Source: an uncultured Bacteroidota bacterium
GTDB taxonomy: Bacteria > Bacteroidota > Bacteroidia > Chitinophagales > Chitinophagaceae
Assembly: GCA_903913355.1 (NCBI GenBank)
Contig: CAIWKU010000250.1
Coordinates: 1 to 11,541, forward strand
Length of the DNA stretch: 11,541 nt
Reading direction: 5' to 3'
The stretch's first letter is position 1; each line of letters begins with the position of its first letter. Positions 5,335 to 11,541 of this stretch are shown here, piece by piece. The notes beneath the pieces are model-generated. The model ran no database searches. It saw nothing but the letters and a program-made list of their open reading frames with translations, and was not told where the DNA came from. The translations under genes and the position numbers were made by a program.

Positions 5335-7737
5335 TTACGCGCTGCAGGTAACGCAACCTTCTTCCATACTGCAGGTTCCTCCGTTAAGTAGCTGGTCTTC
5401 CACACTTACTGTTGCACCACCTTCAATTACTTTCAGGTTATGCTGATCGATCAGTGGCTCCGTTGTCTTTCCTCCCTGCTTTTCAACAGTAAACTGTACC
5501 GCCTGTGAAGCTGCTTTGGAACGCAGGTAATACATCCCGGTTTTCAACCCTTTGCGCCATGCATAAAAATGCATAGAAGTAAGTTTACTGGTAGTAGGTG
5601 CATCTACAAAAAGATTCAGTGATTGTGACTGGCAAATATATGCGCCTCTGTCAGCAGCCATATCAATAATGGTACGTTGTTTAATTTCCCATACCGTTTT
5701 GTAAATCTCTTTTATCTCTTCGGGTATGCCATCAATTTTCTGAACTGATCCGTTATGCGACATGATACTGTTCTTCATCTCATCATTCCATAAATTCAGG
5801 TCAATCAGGTCTTTCAGCAGGTGTTTATTCACCACTACAAATTCTCCGCTCAATACCCTGCGAACATAGATATTGGAAGTATAGGGTTCAAAACATTCGT
5901 TATTACCCAGAATCTGTGAAGTAGAAGCAGTGGGCATTGGTGCAACCAACAGAGAGTTCCGAACACCAAATTTGATCACTTCATCTTTCAGGCGATACCA
6001 ATCCCAACGAAGGGTTGGTTCCACACCCCACATATCAAATTGGAAAATACCTTTTGAAACAGGTGACCCCTTAAAGCTTTCATAGGCACCATCTATTTTT
6101 GCCAGATCCTTGCTGGCTGTCATACCTGCAAAATAGATAGTTTCAAAAATTTCCCTGTTCAACTGTCTGGCTTCTTCGCTTTCAAAAGATAAACGCAAAA
6201 GAATAAATACATCTGCCAGTCCCTGTACCCCCAGCCCAATCGGACGATGGCGAAGGTTTGAATTTCTGGCTTCTTCTACCGGGTAATAGTTATTATCAAT
6301 AATCCTGTTCAGATTTTTGGTTGCCTCGTAGGTTACTTCATATAGTTTTTCGTGATTGAATTTTCCATCTATCACAAATCTTGGCAATGCTAAAGAAGCC
6401 AGGTTACAAACAGCTACTTCATCCGGTGAAGTGTATTCAATGATCTCTGTACAAAGATTGGAGCTTTTAATAGTGCCCAGGTTTTGCTGGTTACTTTTTC
6501 CATTAGCAGCGTCCTTATACAATAAATAAGGTGTTCCGGTTTCTATCTGGGCTTCCAGTATCGCAAACCATAATTCCTGTGCCTTGATCGTTTTACGGGC
6601 TTTGCCTTCTTTTTCGTAACGGGTATATAATTTTTCAAATTCATCACCCCAGCATTCATGTAAACCGGGGGCTTCATTTGGACAGAATAAACTCCATTCA
6701 CCATCTGCTTCTACGCGTTTCATAAACAGATCCGGTATCCACAAAGCATAGAAAAGATCGCGCGCACGCATTTCTTCTTTACCGTGATTTTTACGCAGGT
6801 CAAGAAATGCAAACACATCCGCATGCCATGGTTCAAGATAGATGGCAAATGCACCTTTTCTTTTTCCACCACCCTGGTCAACATAACGGGCTGTATCGTT
6901 AAATACTTTCAGCATAGGAATGATCCCGTTACTGGTTCCATTGGTTCCGCCAATATAACTGCCTGTTGCGCGAATACCATGAATAGCCAAACCGATACCG
7001 CCGGCGCTCTGTGATATTTTGGCTGTTTGTTTTAGTGTATCATAAATTCCATCAATACTATCATCTTTCATGGTAAGCAGGAAGCAACTACTCATTTGCG
7101 GTTTCGGTGTACCGGCATTGAATAATGTAGGTGTTGCATGCGTAAACCATCTTTCACTCATCAGGTGATAGGTTTTGATCGCACTTTCAATATCATCTTT
7201 ATGAATACCAATGGCTACACGCATATACATATGCTGCGGACGTTCGGCAACTTTCCCATCTATTTTTAAGAGGTAAGATTTTTCAAGTGTTTTAAATCCA
7301 AAATAATCAAAGCCATAATCTCTGTCATAAATAATCGTGCTATCCAGTAATTCAGCATTATCCATGATTATCTGATATACATCATCGGCAATTAATGGAA
7401 GGAATTTGCCGCTTCTTTCATCCTGGCAATCGTATAGCAATTTTGAAGTTGCAGAAAAACTCTTGATTGTATTTTTATGCAGGTTACTAACGGCTATCCT
7501 GCTGGCCAATAATGCATAATCCGGATGTTTTACCGTAAGGGCTGCCGCTGTTTCTGCTGCCAGGTTATCGAGTTCCGTAGTAGGTACCCCATCATATAAA
7601 CCCTCAATTACTTTTTTAGCAACATCCACCGCATTTACAAAACGCCTGTCCAGACCATAACATAATTTCTCAATCCGCGCAGTAATCTTATCAAATTTTA
7701 CACTTTCGCTTTTCCCGTTTCTTTTAACTACGTACAT
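5335..7737 (-). CDS. nrdA: Class Ia ribonucleotide reductase, alpha (catalytic) subunit
   Basis: The 800-residue enzyme reduces ribonucleoside diphosphates to deoxy forms for DNA synthesis. Residues 1 to about 90 are an ATP-cone (MYVVKRNGKSESVKFDKI at the start), the allosteric dATP/ATP activity site. Active-site residues are visible: C218 (QMSSCFLL) and C444 (VAVCNLASL) as the redox pair, N427, C429 and E431 in SNLCTEI with C429 the thiyl-radical site, and Y736-Y737 (GMYYLRS) in the radical-transfer path from NrdB. The flexible tail ends with three cysteines (C789, C795, C798), which regenerate the active-site disulfide by exchange with thioredoxin or glutaredoxin. No intein is present. It lies 45 bases downstream of nrdB in the same operon and should share the cobalamin riboswitch control upstream of nrdB. 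Confidence 0.97.
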   Translation of the reverse strand: MYVVKRNGKSESVKFDKITARIEKLCYGLDRRFVNAVDVAKKVIEGLYDGVPTTELDNLAAETAAALTVKHPDYALLASRIAVSNLHKNTIKSFSATSKLLYDCQDERSGKFLPLIADDVYQIIMDNAELLDSTIIYDRDYGFDYFGFKTLEKSYLLKIDGKVAERPQHMYMRVAIGIHKDDIESAIKTYHLMSERWFTHATPTLFNAGTPKPQMSSCFLLTMKDDSIDGIYDTLKQTAKISQSAGGIGLAIHGIRATGSYIGGTNGTSNGIIPMLKVFNDTARYVDQGGGKRKGAFAIYLEPWHADVFAFLDLRKNHGKEEMRARDLFYALWIPDLFMKRVEADGEWSLFCPNEAPGLHECWGDEFEKLYTRYEKEGKARKTIKAQELWFAILEAQIETGTPYLLYKDAANGKSNQQNLGTIKSSNLCTEIIEYTSPDEVAVCNLASLALPRFVIDGKFNHEKLYEVTYEATKNLNRIIDNNYYPVEEARNSNLRHRPIGLGVQGLADVFILLRLSFESEEARQLNREIFETIYFAGMTASKDLAKIDGAYESFKGSPVSKGIFQFDMWGVEPTLRWDWYRLKDEVIKFGVRNSLLVAPMPTASTSQILGNNECFEPYTSNIYVRRVLSGEFVVVNKHLLKDLIDLNLWNDEMKNSIMSHNGSVQKIDGIPEEIKEIYKTVWEIKQRTIIDMAADRGAYICQSQSLNLFVDAPTTSKLTSMHFYAWRKGLKTGMYYLRSKAASQAVQFTVEKQGGKTTEPLIDQHNLKVIEGGATVSVEDQLLNGGTCSMEEGCVTCSA

Positions 7738-7782
7738 ATCTCTTATCTATTAAATGTGATTGTATTCTTTTTGAACTGGTAT

Positions 7783-8757
7783 TTAAAAATCTTCTTCGAG
7801 AGAAAAAGTCTGCGCATCCCGATTTCCGCCCATCACACCTGCTTTCTGGTAATCGCCCACTCTTTTCTCAAAGAAATTGGTTTTACCTTCCAGGGAAATC
7901 ATTTCCATAAAATCGAAGGGGTTGGTAGCCTGGAACATTTTCGGGTAACCCAGTTCACCTAACCATCTGTCTGCCACAAATTCAATGTATTGCTGCATCA
8001 GTTTGGCGTTCATTCCGATCAATGCCACCGGCAAAGCTTCGGTAATGAATTCTTTCTCTATGGCTACCGCATCGCTGATGATACTATAAACTTGTTCCTG
8101 TGATAATTTATTGTTTAACATGCCATATAATAAACAGGCAAATTCGCAATGAAGCCCTTCGTCCCGGCTGATCAGCTCATTACTGAAGGTTAATCCCGGC
8201 ATCAGGCCCCGTTTTTTCAACCAGAAAATAGAGCAGAAGCTACCACTGAAAAAGATCCCTTCTACCGCTGCAAAAGCTACCAGACGCTCGGCAAAACTGC
8301 CGTTCTGGATCCAGCGTAAAGCCCAGTCCGCTTTTTTCTTTACCGCATCAATGGTATCTATTGCATGAAAGAGCCGATGCTTTTCGTTGGGGTCTTTAAT
8401 ATAGGTATCTATTAATAAGGCATAGGTCTCAGAATGGATATTCTCCATCATGATCTGGAAACCATAAAAACAACGGGCTTCCGGCAACTGAACCTCGCTC
8501 ATAAAATTAACGGCGAGGTTTTCATTTACGATACCATCACTGGCCGCAAAAAAAGCAAGCACATGTGAAATAAAATGACGCTCCCCATCATTCATGGCCG
8601 CCCAGTCTTTTCCATCACTACCCAGGTCAATTTCTTCGGCAGTCCAGAAACTGGCTTCATGCTTTTTATAGAGTTCCCAAACTTTCGGGTAATTAATAGG
8701 CAGGATCACGAAACGATCTTTGTTTTCTCTCAGCAATAATTCATTCTCGTTGGGCAT
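7783..8757 (-). CDS. nrdB: Class Ia ribonucleotide reductase, beta (radical-generating) subunit
   Basis: The 324-residue protein holds a diiron centre and generates the stable tyrosyl radical used by NrdA. The metal ligands are all present: D74 (FFAASDG), E105 and H108 with the radical tyrosine Y112 in ENIHSETY, E166 (AAVEGIFF), and E200 and H203 in RDEGLHCEF. The retained tyrosine indicates a normal tyrosyl-radical enzyme and not the tyrosine-lacking Ic type. The C-terminal SLEEDF resembles the tail that docks on the alpha subunit. Long stretches (ARCFYGFQI, ADWALRWI, FFSGSF, LPGL-type region) strongly recall eukaryotic R2. It is the first gene of nrdB-nrdA. Its ATG at 8757 follows a 124-base expression region after the riboswitch aptamer, with no clear Shine-Dalgarno sequence. 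Confidence 0.97.
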   Translation of the reverse strand: MPNENELLLRENKDRFVILPINYPKVWELYKKHEASFWTAEEIDLGSDGKDWAAMNDGERHFISHVLAFFAASDGIVNENLAVNFMSEVQLPEARCFYGFQIMMENIHSETYALLIDTYIKDPNEKHRLFHAIDTIDAVKKKADWALRWIQNGSFAERLVAFAAVEGIFFSGSFCSIFWLKKRGLMPGLTFSNELISRDEGLHCEFACLLYGMLNNKLSQEQVYSIISDAVAIEKEFITEALPVALIGMNAKLMQQYIEFVADRWLGELGYPKMFQATNPFDFMEMISLEGKTNFFEKRVGDYQKAGVMGGNRDAQTFSLEEDF

Positions 8758-8880
8758 TATACAAAATTGTACGGTGACTAATTTTCCCGGATAGTTGAGA
8801 GGTGCTGATTACAAGAGGAACGAATTCCATGCGTGTACTCAGTTCACCGCTTTTCACCCGAAAGCATCTAACAGTTGATT
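8758..8880 (-). promoter_or_regulatory. Putative expression platform of the nrdBA riboswitch
   Basis: This is the leader between the aptamer and the nrdB ATG. Right after the aptamer, GCTTT and AAAGC (8865-8849) can form a hairpin with loop CGGGTGA, placed like the P13 hairpin whose loop kisses L5 in many cobalamin riboswitches; GGTG could pair with CACT of the L5 region with one wobble. Overlapping it, CGGTGAACT (8849-8841) is complementary to AGTCACCG (8779-8772) apart from one bulged A. That long-range stem would end 14 bases before the start codon. I see no hairpin with a T run here, so control of translation start fits better than termination. These pairings were made by eye. Confidence 0.45.
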
Positions 8881-9091
8881 TACGGCAGGTCTTCTGACTC
8901 GTTCTATCTTTTAAATACCTTCCCGTTTAGACAGCTTTCACTATTATCTAAACAGTGGCAGAAGATTTAAAATCTGGAAATAATGATTGCAAATGCTCAT
9001 TACCACCAAGAACTTACAGCTGCGGGGACAGTCCCGAAATTTCATCGGATTCCCTTTTAATACGGCCATATCTTGCAAAACATCACCGTAA
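8881..9091 (-). promoter_or_regulatory. Cobalamin (B12) riboswitch aptamer upstream of nrdBA
   Basis: Read on the minus strand, the conserved blocks of the cobalamin riboswitch appear in order with normal spacing: AAAAGGGAAT (9058-9049); GGGACTGTCCCCGC then GCTGTAAG (9035-9013); GCCACTG (8959-8953); a stem TTTAGA/TCTAAA; GGGAAGG (8924-8918); and the B12 box GAGTCAGAAGACCTGCC ending at 8884. The outer P1 stem closes by TACGGT (9090-9085) against GCCGTA (8886-8881). Binding of adenosylcobalamin or a related cobalamin should lower expression of nrdB and nrdA. Between its 5' end and the lipoprotein gene (9092-9265) I see no gene and only a poor promoter match (TATTCTTG at 9113-9106, without a -33 partner). 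Confidence 0.93.
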
Positions 9092-9265
9092 CCATAAATG
9101 CCCTACAAGAATACTATACTATATTAATTTTTGATGAAGGAATTATTAACCTTCTGTTGAAAAGAAGTTGGAACGCAATCAGGCATTGTATTTGACCCGC
9201 CAGGGCAGCAGGGGGAAGTTATTTTTGGACAATTTGGGGAGAATTTTTTCCGCAGAATCCGTATT

Positions 9266-9937
9266 TTATTGTATCAAAACGGGTAGCAGTATTTTCTGCC
9301 AGATAGCATAGCCTTTTGCATTCATATGCAAACTGTCGGCCAGAAATATTTCCGGGTTAACGCGTCCATCCGGAAGTAACATGGCATTATGTATATCTAC
9401 ATAAATTGTTTGGGGCTGCTTTTGCAGAAACTCATTAATCAATTGATTGGCCTTCCGGATTTTGGGTTCCAGTCTCCATCTGCTGGGACTTGGCTTTAAC
9501 GACACAAATACAACTTGTACTTTATTATCATGAACACGGATGGAATCCAACAATTCTTGAAAACGTTTCAAAACGAGGTCGGATGTAATGGTATCTGAAG
9601 AAGCCAGGTCATTTTCACCGCAATAGATAATGATCTGTTTTGGTGCATACGGATAAATAATATCACCGGCATATCTGATTACATCCGGCAAAGATGAACC
9701 ACCAAAACCCCTGTTAATAATTGGATAATTTGGAAAATAATTCTGTATATCAGTCCATTTGGTAAAGGAGGAACTGCCTATAAACAAAATGGATTGTCTG
9801 GGAGGCATTTGCTGGCTGTCTTTCATTTTAAATGCCTCAATCTCCCTCCAAAATGGAGGACGCTCCTGAACCGAGGTGCAAGAAAAAACCGTTACTGCAA
9901 CAAAAACGGTGAATAGCAGCCTGGTCAATAATTTCAT
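9266..9937 (-). CDS. SGNH/GDSL-type esterase or lipase, predicted lipoprotein
   Basis: The 223-residue protein starts with a lipoprotein signal: MKLLTRLL, a hydrophobic stretch and VFSC with the lipidated cysteine at residue 20, so it is probably anchored to a membrane facing the periplasm or outside. The mature part is an SGNH hydrolase: block I FIGSSSF (52-58, nucleophile in the serine triplet, most likely S56), block II NRGFGGSS with an oxyanion glycine, block III GEND (107-110, N109), and block V DSLHMN (D201 and H204). Such enzymes cleave ester bonds in lipids, acetylated sugars or thioesters; the substrate cannot be told. It runs in the same direction as nrdBA but ends 175 bases before the riboswitch, so it is probably a separate unit. 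It is divergent from paaA with a 152-base gap. Confidence 0.85.
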   Translation of the reverse strand: MKLLTRLLFTVFVAVTVFSCTSVQERPPFWREIEAFKMKDSQQMPPRQSILFIGSSSFTKWTDIQNYFPNYPIINRGFGGSSLPDVIRYAGDIIYPYAPKQIIIYCGENDLASSDTITSDLVLKRFQELLDSIRVHDNKVQVVFVSLKPSPSRWRLEPKIRKANQLINEFLQKQPQTIYVDIHNAMLLPDGRVNPEIFLADSLHMNAKGYAIWQKILLPVLIQ

Positions 9938-10025
9938 ACCGCAATTTACGCCGCTCCTTAGTGATTAAAGAATAATTAAAAAAAAGATAGATAAACTAAC
10001 AACCTGACTCAATTGGTTTATTTTT

Positions 10026-10047
10026 AATGCTAACAAATGTTAGCATT
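10026..10047. promoter_or_regulatory. Predicted PaaR operator upstream of paaA
   Basis: A perfect 9-bp inverted repeat, AATGCTAAC and GTTAGCATT, flanks the 4-base spacer AAAT. The inner CTAAC-N4-GTTAG is identical to the palindrome in the promoter of the TetR gene (3471-3484), with the same spacer length. It overlaps the expected -33 region of the paaA promoter, a place where a bound repressor would block RNA polymerase. It also lies in the upstream region of the divergent lipoprotein gene and might affect that too. Confidence 0.7.
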
Positions 10048-10069
10048 TAGAATTTCTTCCCTATTTTTG
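10040..10069 (+). promoter_or_regulatory. Probable promoter of paaABC
   Basis: TATTTTTG (10062-10069) is a perfect TAnnTTTG -7 element. TTAG (10040-10043), inside the operator, lies 18 bases upstream and matches TTTG at three of four bases. Transcription would begin near 10075, about 15 bases before the paaA ATG. Confidence 0.5.
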
Positions 10070-10089
10070 AAACTGAACTTTTCAGCCAA

Positions 10090-11034
10090 ATGAAAATGAC
10101 ACCCGAAAATATTTTTGAAGATAAGGTCGCCAAAGAGATCAAGATTGAACCCAGGGATTGGATGCCGGAAAAATACAGGCAAACCCTGATCAGGCAGATC
10201 AGTCAACATGCGCATAGCGAAATTGTGGGTATGCTGCCCGAAGGAAACTGGATAACGCGCGCTCCCAGCCTACGTAGAAAAGTAATTCTTTTGGCAAAAG
10301 TGCAGGATGAAGCCGGTCATGGTCTCTATTTATATTCGGCTGCAGAAACCCTGGGTATCAGCCGGGATGAAATGTATGATCAATTACATACCGGTAAAGC
10401 AAAATATTCATCCATCTTTAATTACCCCACACTCAGCTGGGCCGATATCGGTGCCATTGGATGGTTAGTGGATGGAGCGGCTATCATGAACCAGGTTCCG
10501 CTTTGCAGAAGCAGTTTCGGTCCTTATGCACGAGCCATGGTAAGAATTTGTAAAGAAGAAAGTTTTCACCAACGCCAGGGCTTTGAAATATTATTAACCC
10601 TTTGCAGGGGAACAGAGGCACAACGCAAAATGGCGCAGGATGCGATTAACCGCTGGTGGTGGCCCAGCATTATGATGTTTGGCCCAAAAGATGATGAGAG
10701 TCCGAATACTATCCAAAGTATGCGTTGGAAAATCAAACGCTTTTCCAATGATGAGTTGCGTCAAAAATTTGTGGATGTATGTGCTGAGCAGATCAAAACA
10801 CTCGGGTTATCTATTCCGGATAAAAATCTGAAATGGAACGAAGCCACCCAACACTATGATTTTGGTGCGATTGACTGGAACGAATTCTGGCAGGTGGTAC
10901 AAGGCAACGGCCCTTGTAATAAAGAAAGATTACTGGCAAGAAAAAAAGCATGGGAAGAGGGTGCCTGGGTAAGAGAAGCCGCCAATGCTTATGTAGAAAA
11001 AAGAAAAGCAAGAGAGAATATACAGGCAGCCTAA
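10090..11034 (+). CDS. paaA: 1,2-phenylacetyl-CoA epoxidase, catalytic subunit PaaA
   Basis: The 314-residue protein is the catalytic diiron subunit of the oxygenase that converts phenylacetyl-CoA to its ring 1,2-epoxide with O2, the committed step of aerobic phenylacetate degradation. Ferritin-like diiron ligands are visible: E44 (HSEIVG), E74 and H77 in VQDEAGHGLYLY, D128 (LVDGAA), and E157 and H160 in CKEESFHQRQGFEIL. Length and motifs agree with PaaA across bacteria. It is the first gene of a rightward operon, with paaB 24 bases on, and is preceded by a promoter with a perfect palindromic operator. An in-frame ATG two codons downstream (10096) is an alternative start; neither has a clear Shine-Dalgarno sequence. 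Confidence 0.96.
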   Translation: MKMTPENIFEDKVAKEIKIEPRDWMPEKYRQTLIRQISQHAHSEIVGMLPEGNWITRAPSLRRKVILLAKVQDEAGHGLYLYSAAETLGISRDEMYDQLHTGKAKYSSIFNYPTLSWADIGAIGWLVDGAAIMNQVPLCRSSFGPYARAMVRICKEESFHQRQGFEILLTLCRGTEAQRKMAQDAINRWWWPSIMMFGPKDDESPNTIQSMRWKIKRFSNDELRQKFVDVCAEQIKTLGLSIPDKNLKWNEATQHYDFGAIDWNEFWQVVQGNGPCNKERLLARKKAWEEGAWVREAANAYVEKRKARENIQAA

Positions 11035-11058
11035 AATGATTTATAAAAAATCCTTAGT

Positions 11059-11376
11059 ATGAGTGATTCAGAAAAAGCAGGCACCACACAAGCAAATGGA
11101 GCCTGGCCCTTATGGGAAATATTTATCCGAAGCCGCCAGGGTTTAGATCACAAACATGTGGGCAGTCTGCATGCGGCCGATGCACAAATGGCCATTGAAA
11201 ATGCACGTGATGTATATACTCGAAGAATGGAGGGTATCAGTATCTGGGTGGTAGAGAGTAAATATATACATGCCAGCAACCCAACCGAAGCAGGCGCCCT
11301 TTATGATCCGGCGGATGATAAAGCATACCGGCATCCCACTTTTTATCAATTGCCGGAAGAATTAAAACATATGTAA
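11059..11376 (+). CDS. paaB: 1,2-phenylacetyl-CoA epoxidase subunit PaaB
   Basis: This 105-residue protein has the conserved PaaB core WPLWEIFIRSRQGLDHKHVGSL-like segment (about residues 16-37), followed by DAQMAIENARDVYTRR and ISIWVVESKYI. PaaB is a small non-catalytic subunit that bridges PaaAC heterodimers in the epoxidase complex and is needed for activity. It is somewhat longer than the roughly 95-residue E. coli form because of an extended N terminus (MSDSEKAGTTQANGA). It is 24 bases downstream of paaA and 69 bases upstream of paaC, all in one direction. Confidence 0.95.
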   Translation: MSDSEKAGTTQANGAWPLWEIFIRSRQGLDHKHVGSLHAADAQMAIENARDVYTRRMEGISIWVVESKYIHASNPTEAGALYDPADDKAYRHPTFYQLPEELKHM

Positions 11377-11377
11377 G

Positions 11378-11397
11378 CAGGTTGTCGCCAGGTTGTC
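11378..11397 (+). repeat. Short direct repeat between paaB and paaC
   Basis: CAGGTTGTC occurs twice (11378-11386 and 11389-11397), separated by two bases, just after the paaB stop codon. No function is apparent. It may be a local duplication that lengthened the paaB-paaC gap. Confidence 0.4.
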
Positions 11398-11445
11398 CAA
11401 ATAAACGAATGAGCGAATACCTATAAAACATTTACCCAATCATCC

Positions 11446-11541
11446 ATGTCAAAAGCATTCGTATCTTATCTCCTTTCATTGGCCGACAATACATTGATAT
11501 TGGGCCATCGTAATAGTGAATGGTGTGGTCACGGACCGATA
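11446..11541 (+). CDS. paaC: 1,2-phenylacetyl-CoA epoxidase subunit PaaC, N-terminal part (3' end outside window)
   Basis: An open frame starts at the ATG at 11446 and runs to the window edge (32 codons). It encodes MSKAFVSYLLSLADNTLILG and then HRNSEWCGHGP. The pattern of leucine-rich helix, LADNTLIL and SEWCGHGP matches the start of PaaC, the inactive ferritin-like partner that forms heterodimers with PaaA. Position after paaB is as in known paa operons. A paaD gene would be expected downstream of the window. Confidence 0.88.
   Translation, partial: MSKAFVSYLLSLADNTLILGHRNSEWCGHGPI

Noticed and set aside
8758..8880. Rho-independent terminator after the cobalamin aptamer
   Set aside because: The hairpins there (for example GGAA-TTCG-TTCC at about 8829-8818) are short and are not followed by a T run.
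9092..9265. A promoter or small gene between the riboswitch and the lipoprotein gene
   Set aside because: Only an imperfect -7-like TATTCTTG (9113-9106) is present, without a TTTG at the right distance, and no open frame has support.
1..11541. Mobile elements, CRISPR arrays, toxin-antitoxin or defence systems
   Set aside because: No transposase, integrase, regular spaced repeats, terminal inverted repeats or recognisable defence domains were found on either strand.

Overview
The window looks like chromosomal DNA from a member of the Bacteroidota, probably near the Chitinophagaceae. The evidence is a moderately AT-rich composition, starts without clear Shine-Dalgarno sequences, several promoter-like sites of the Bacteroidota form (TTTG, about 19 bases, TAnnTTTG), a nrdB-nrdA gene order and eukaryote-like class I ribonucleotide reductase subunits. 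The lineage is an inference from these features and not from a search. I see no insertion sequence, phage gene, tRNA, rRNA or CRISPR array.

Layout: the 3' end of ligA (NAD-dependent DNA ligase) and a DUF2461 gene run rightward. They converge on asd (aspartate-semialdehyde dehydrogenase) and an upstream PfkB-family sugar kinase, both leftward. A TetR-family regulator (paaR-like) and paaE run rightward and converge, at a strong two-way terminator, on the leftward nrdB-nrdA operon. Upstream of nrdB is a long leader with a well-conserved cobalamin riboswitch, then a leftward SGNH/GDSL lipoprotein gene. The window ends with rightward paaA, paaB and the start of paaC.

Three regulatory layers stand out. 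(1) asd is preceded by what looks like a ribosome-mediated transcription attenuator: a promoter, a 14-residue leader peptide rich in Lys and Ile with one Thr, an antiterminator arm starting right after its stop codon, and a strong terminator just before asd. The codon content fits feedback by aspartate-family amino acids. (2) The B12-independent class Ia ribonucleotide reductase (nrdBA) sits behind a B12 riboswitch, which suggests that the genome also has a B12-dependent reductase and shuts this one down when B12 is plentiful. (3) The same palindrome, CTAAC-N4-GTTAG, lies in the promoter of the TetR gene and in the promoter of paaABC. This gives a self-contained prediction of the PaaR operator and links the two halves of a phenylacetyl-CoA epoxidase gene set that is physically split by nrdBA and the lipoprotein gene.

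Together paaA, B, C and E encode most of the ring-epoxidising multicomponent oxygenase of aerobic phenylacetate degradation: PaaA catalytic diiron subunit, PaaB small subunit, PaaC structural subunit and PaaE electron-transfer reductase. The rest of the window is central metabolism (DNA ligation, deoxynucleotide supply, aspartate-family amino acids).
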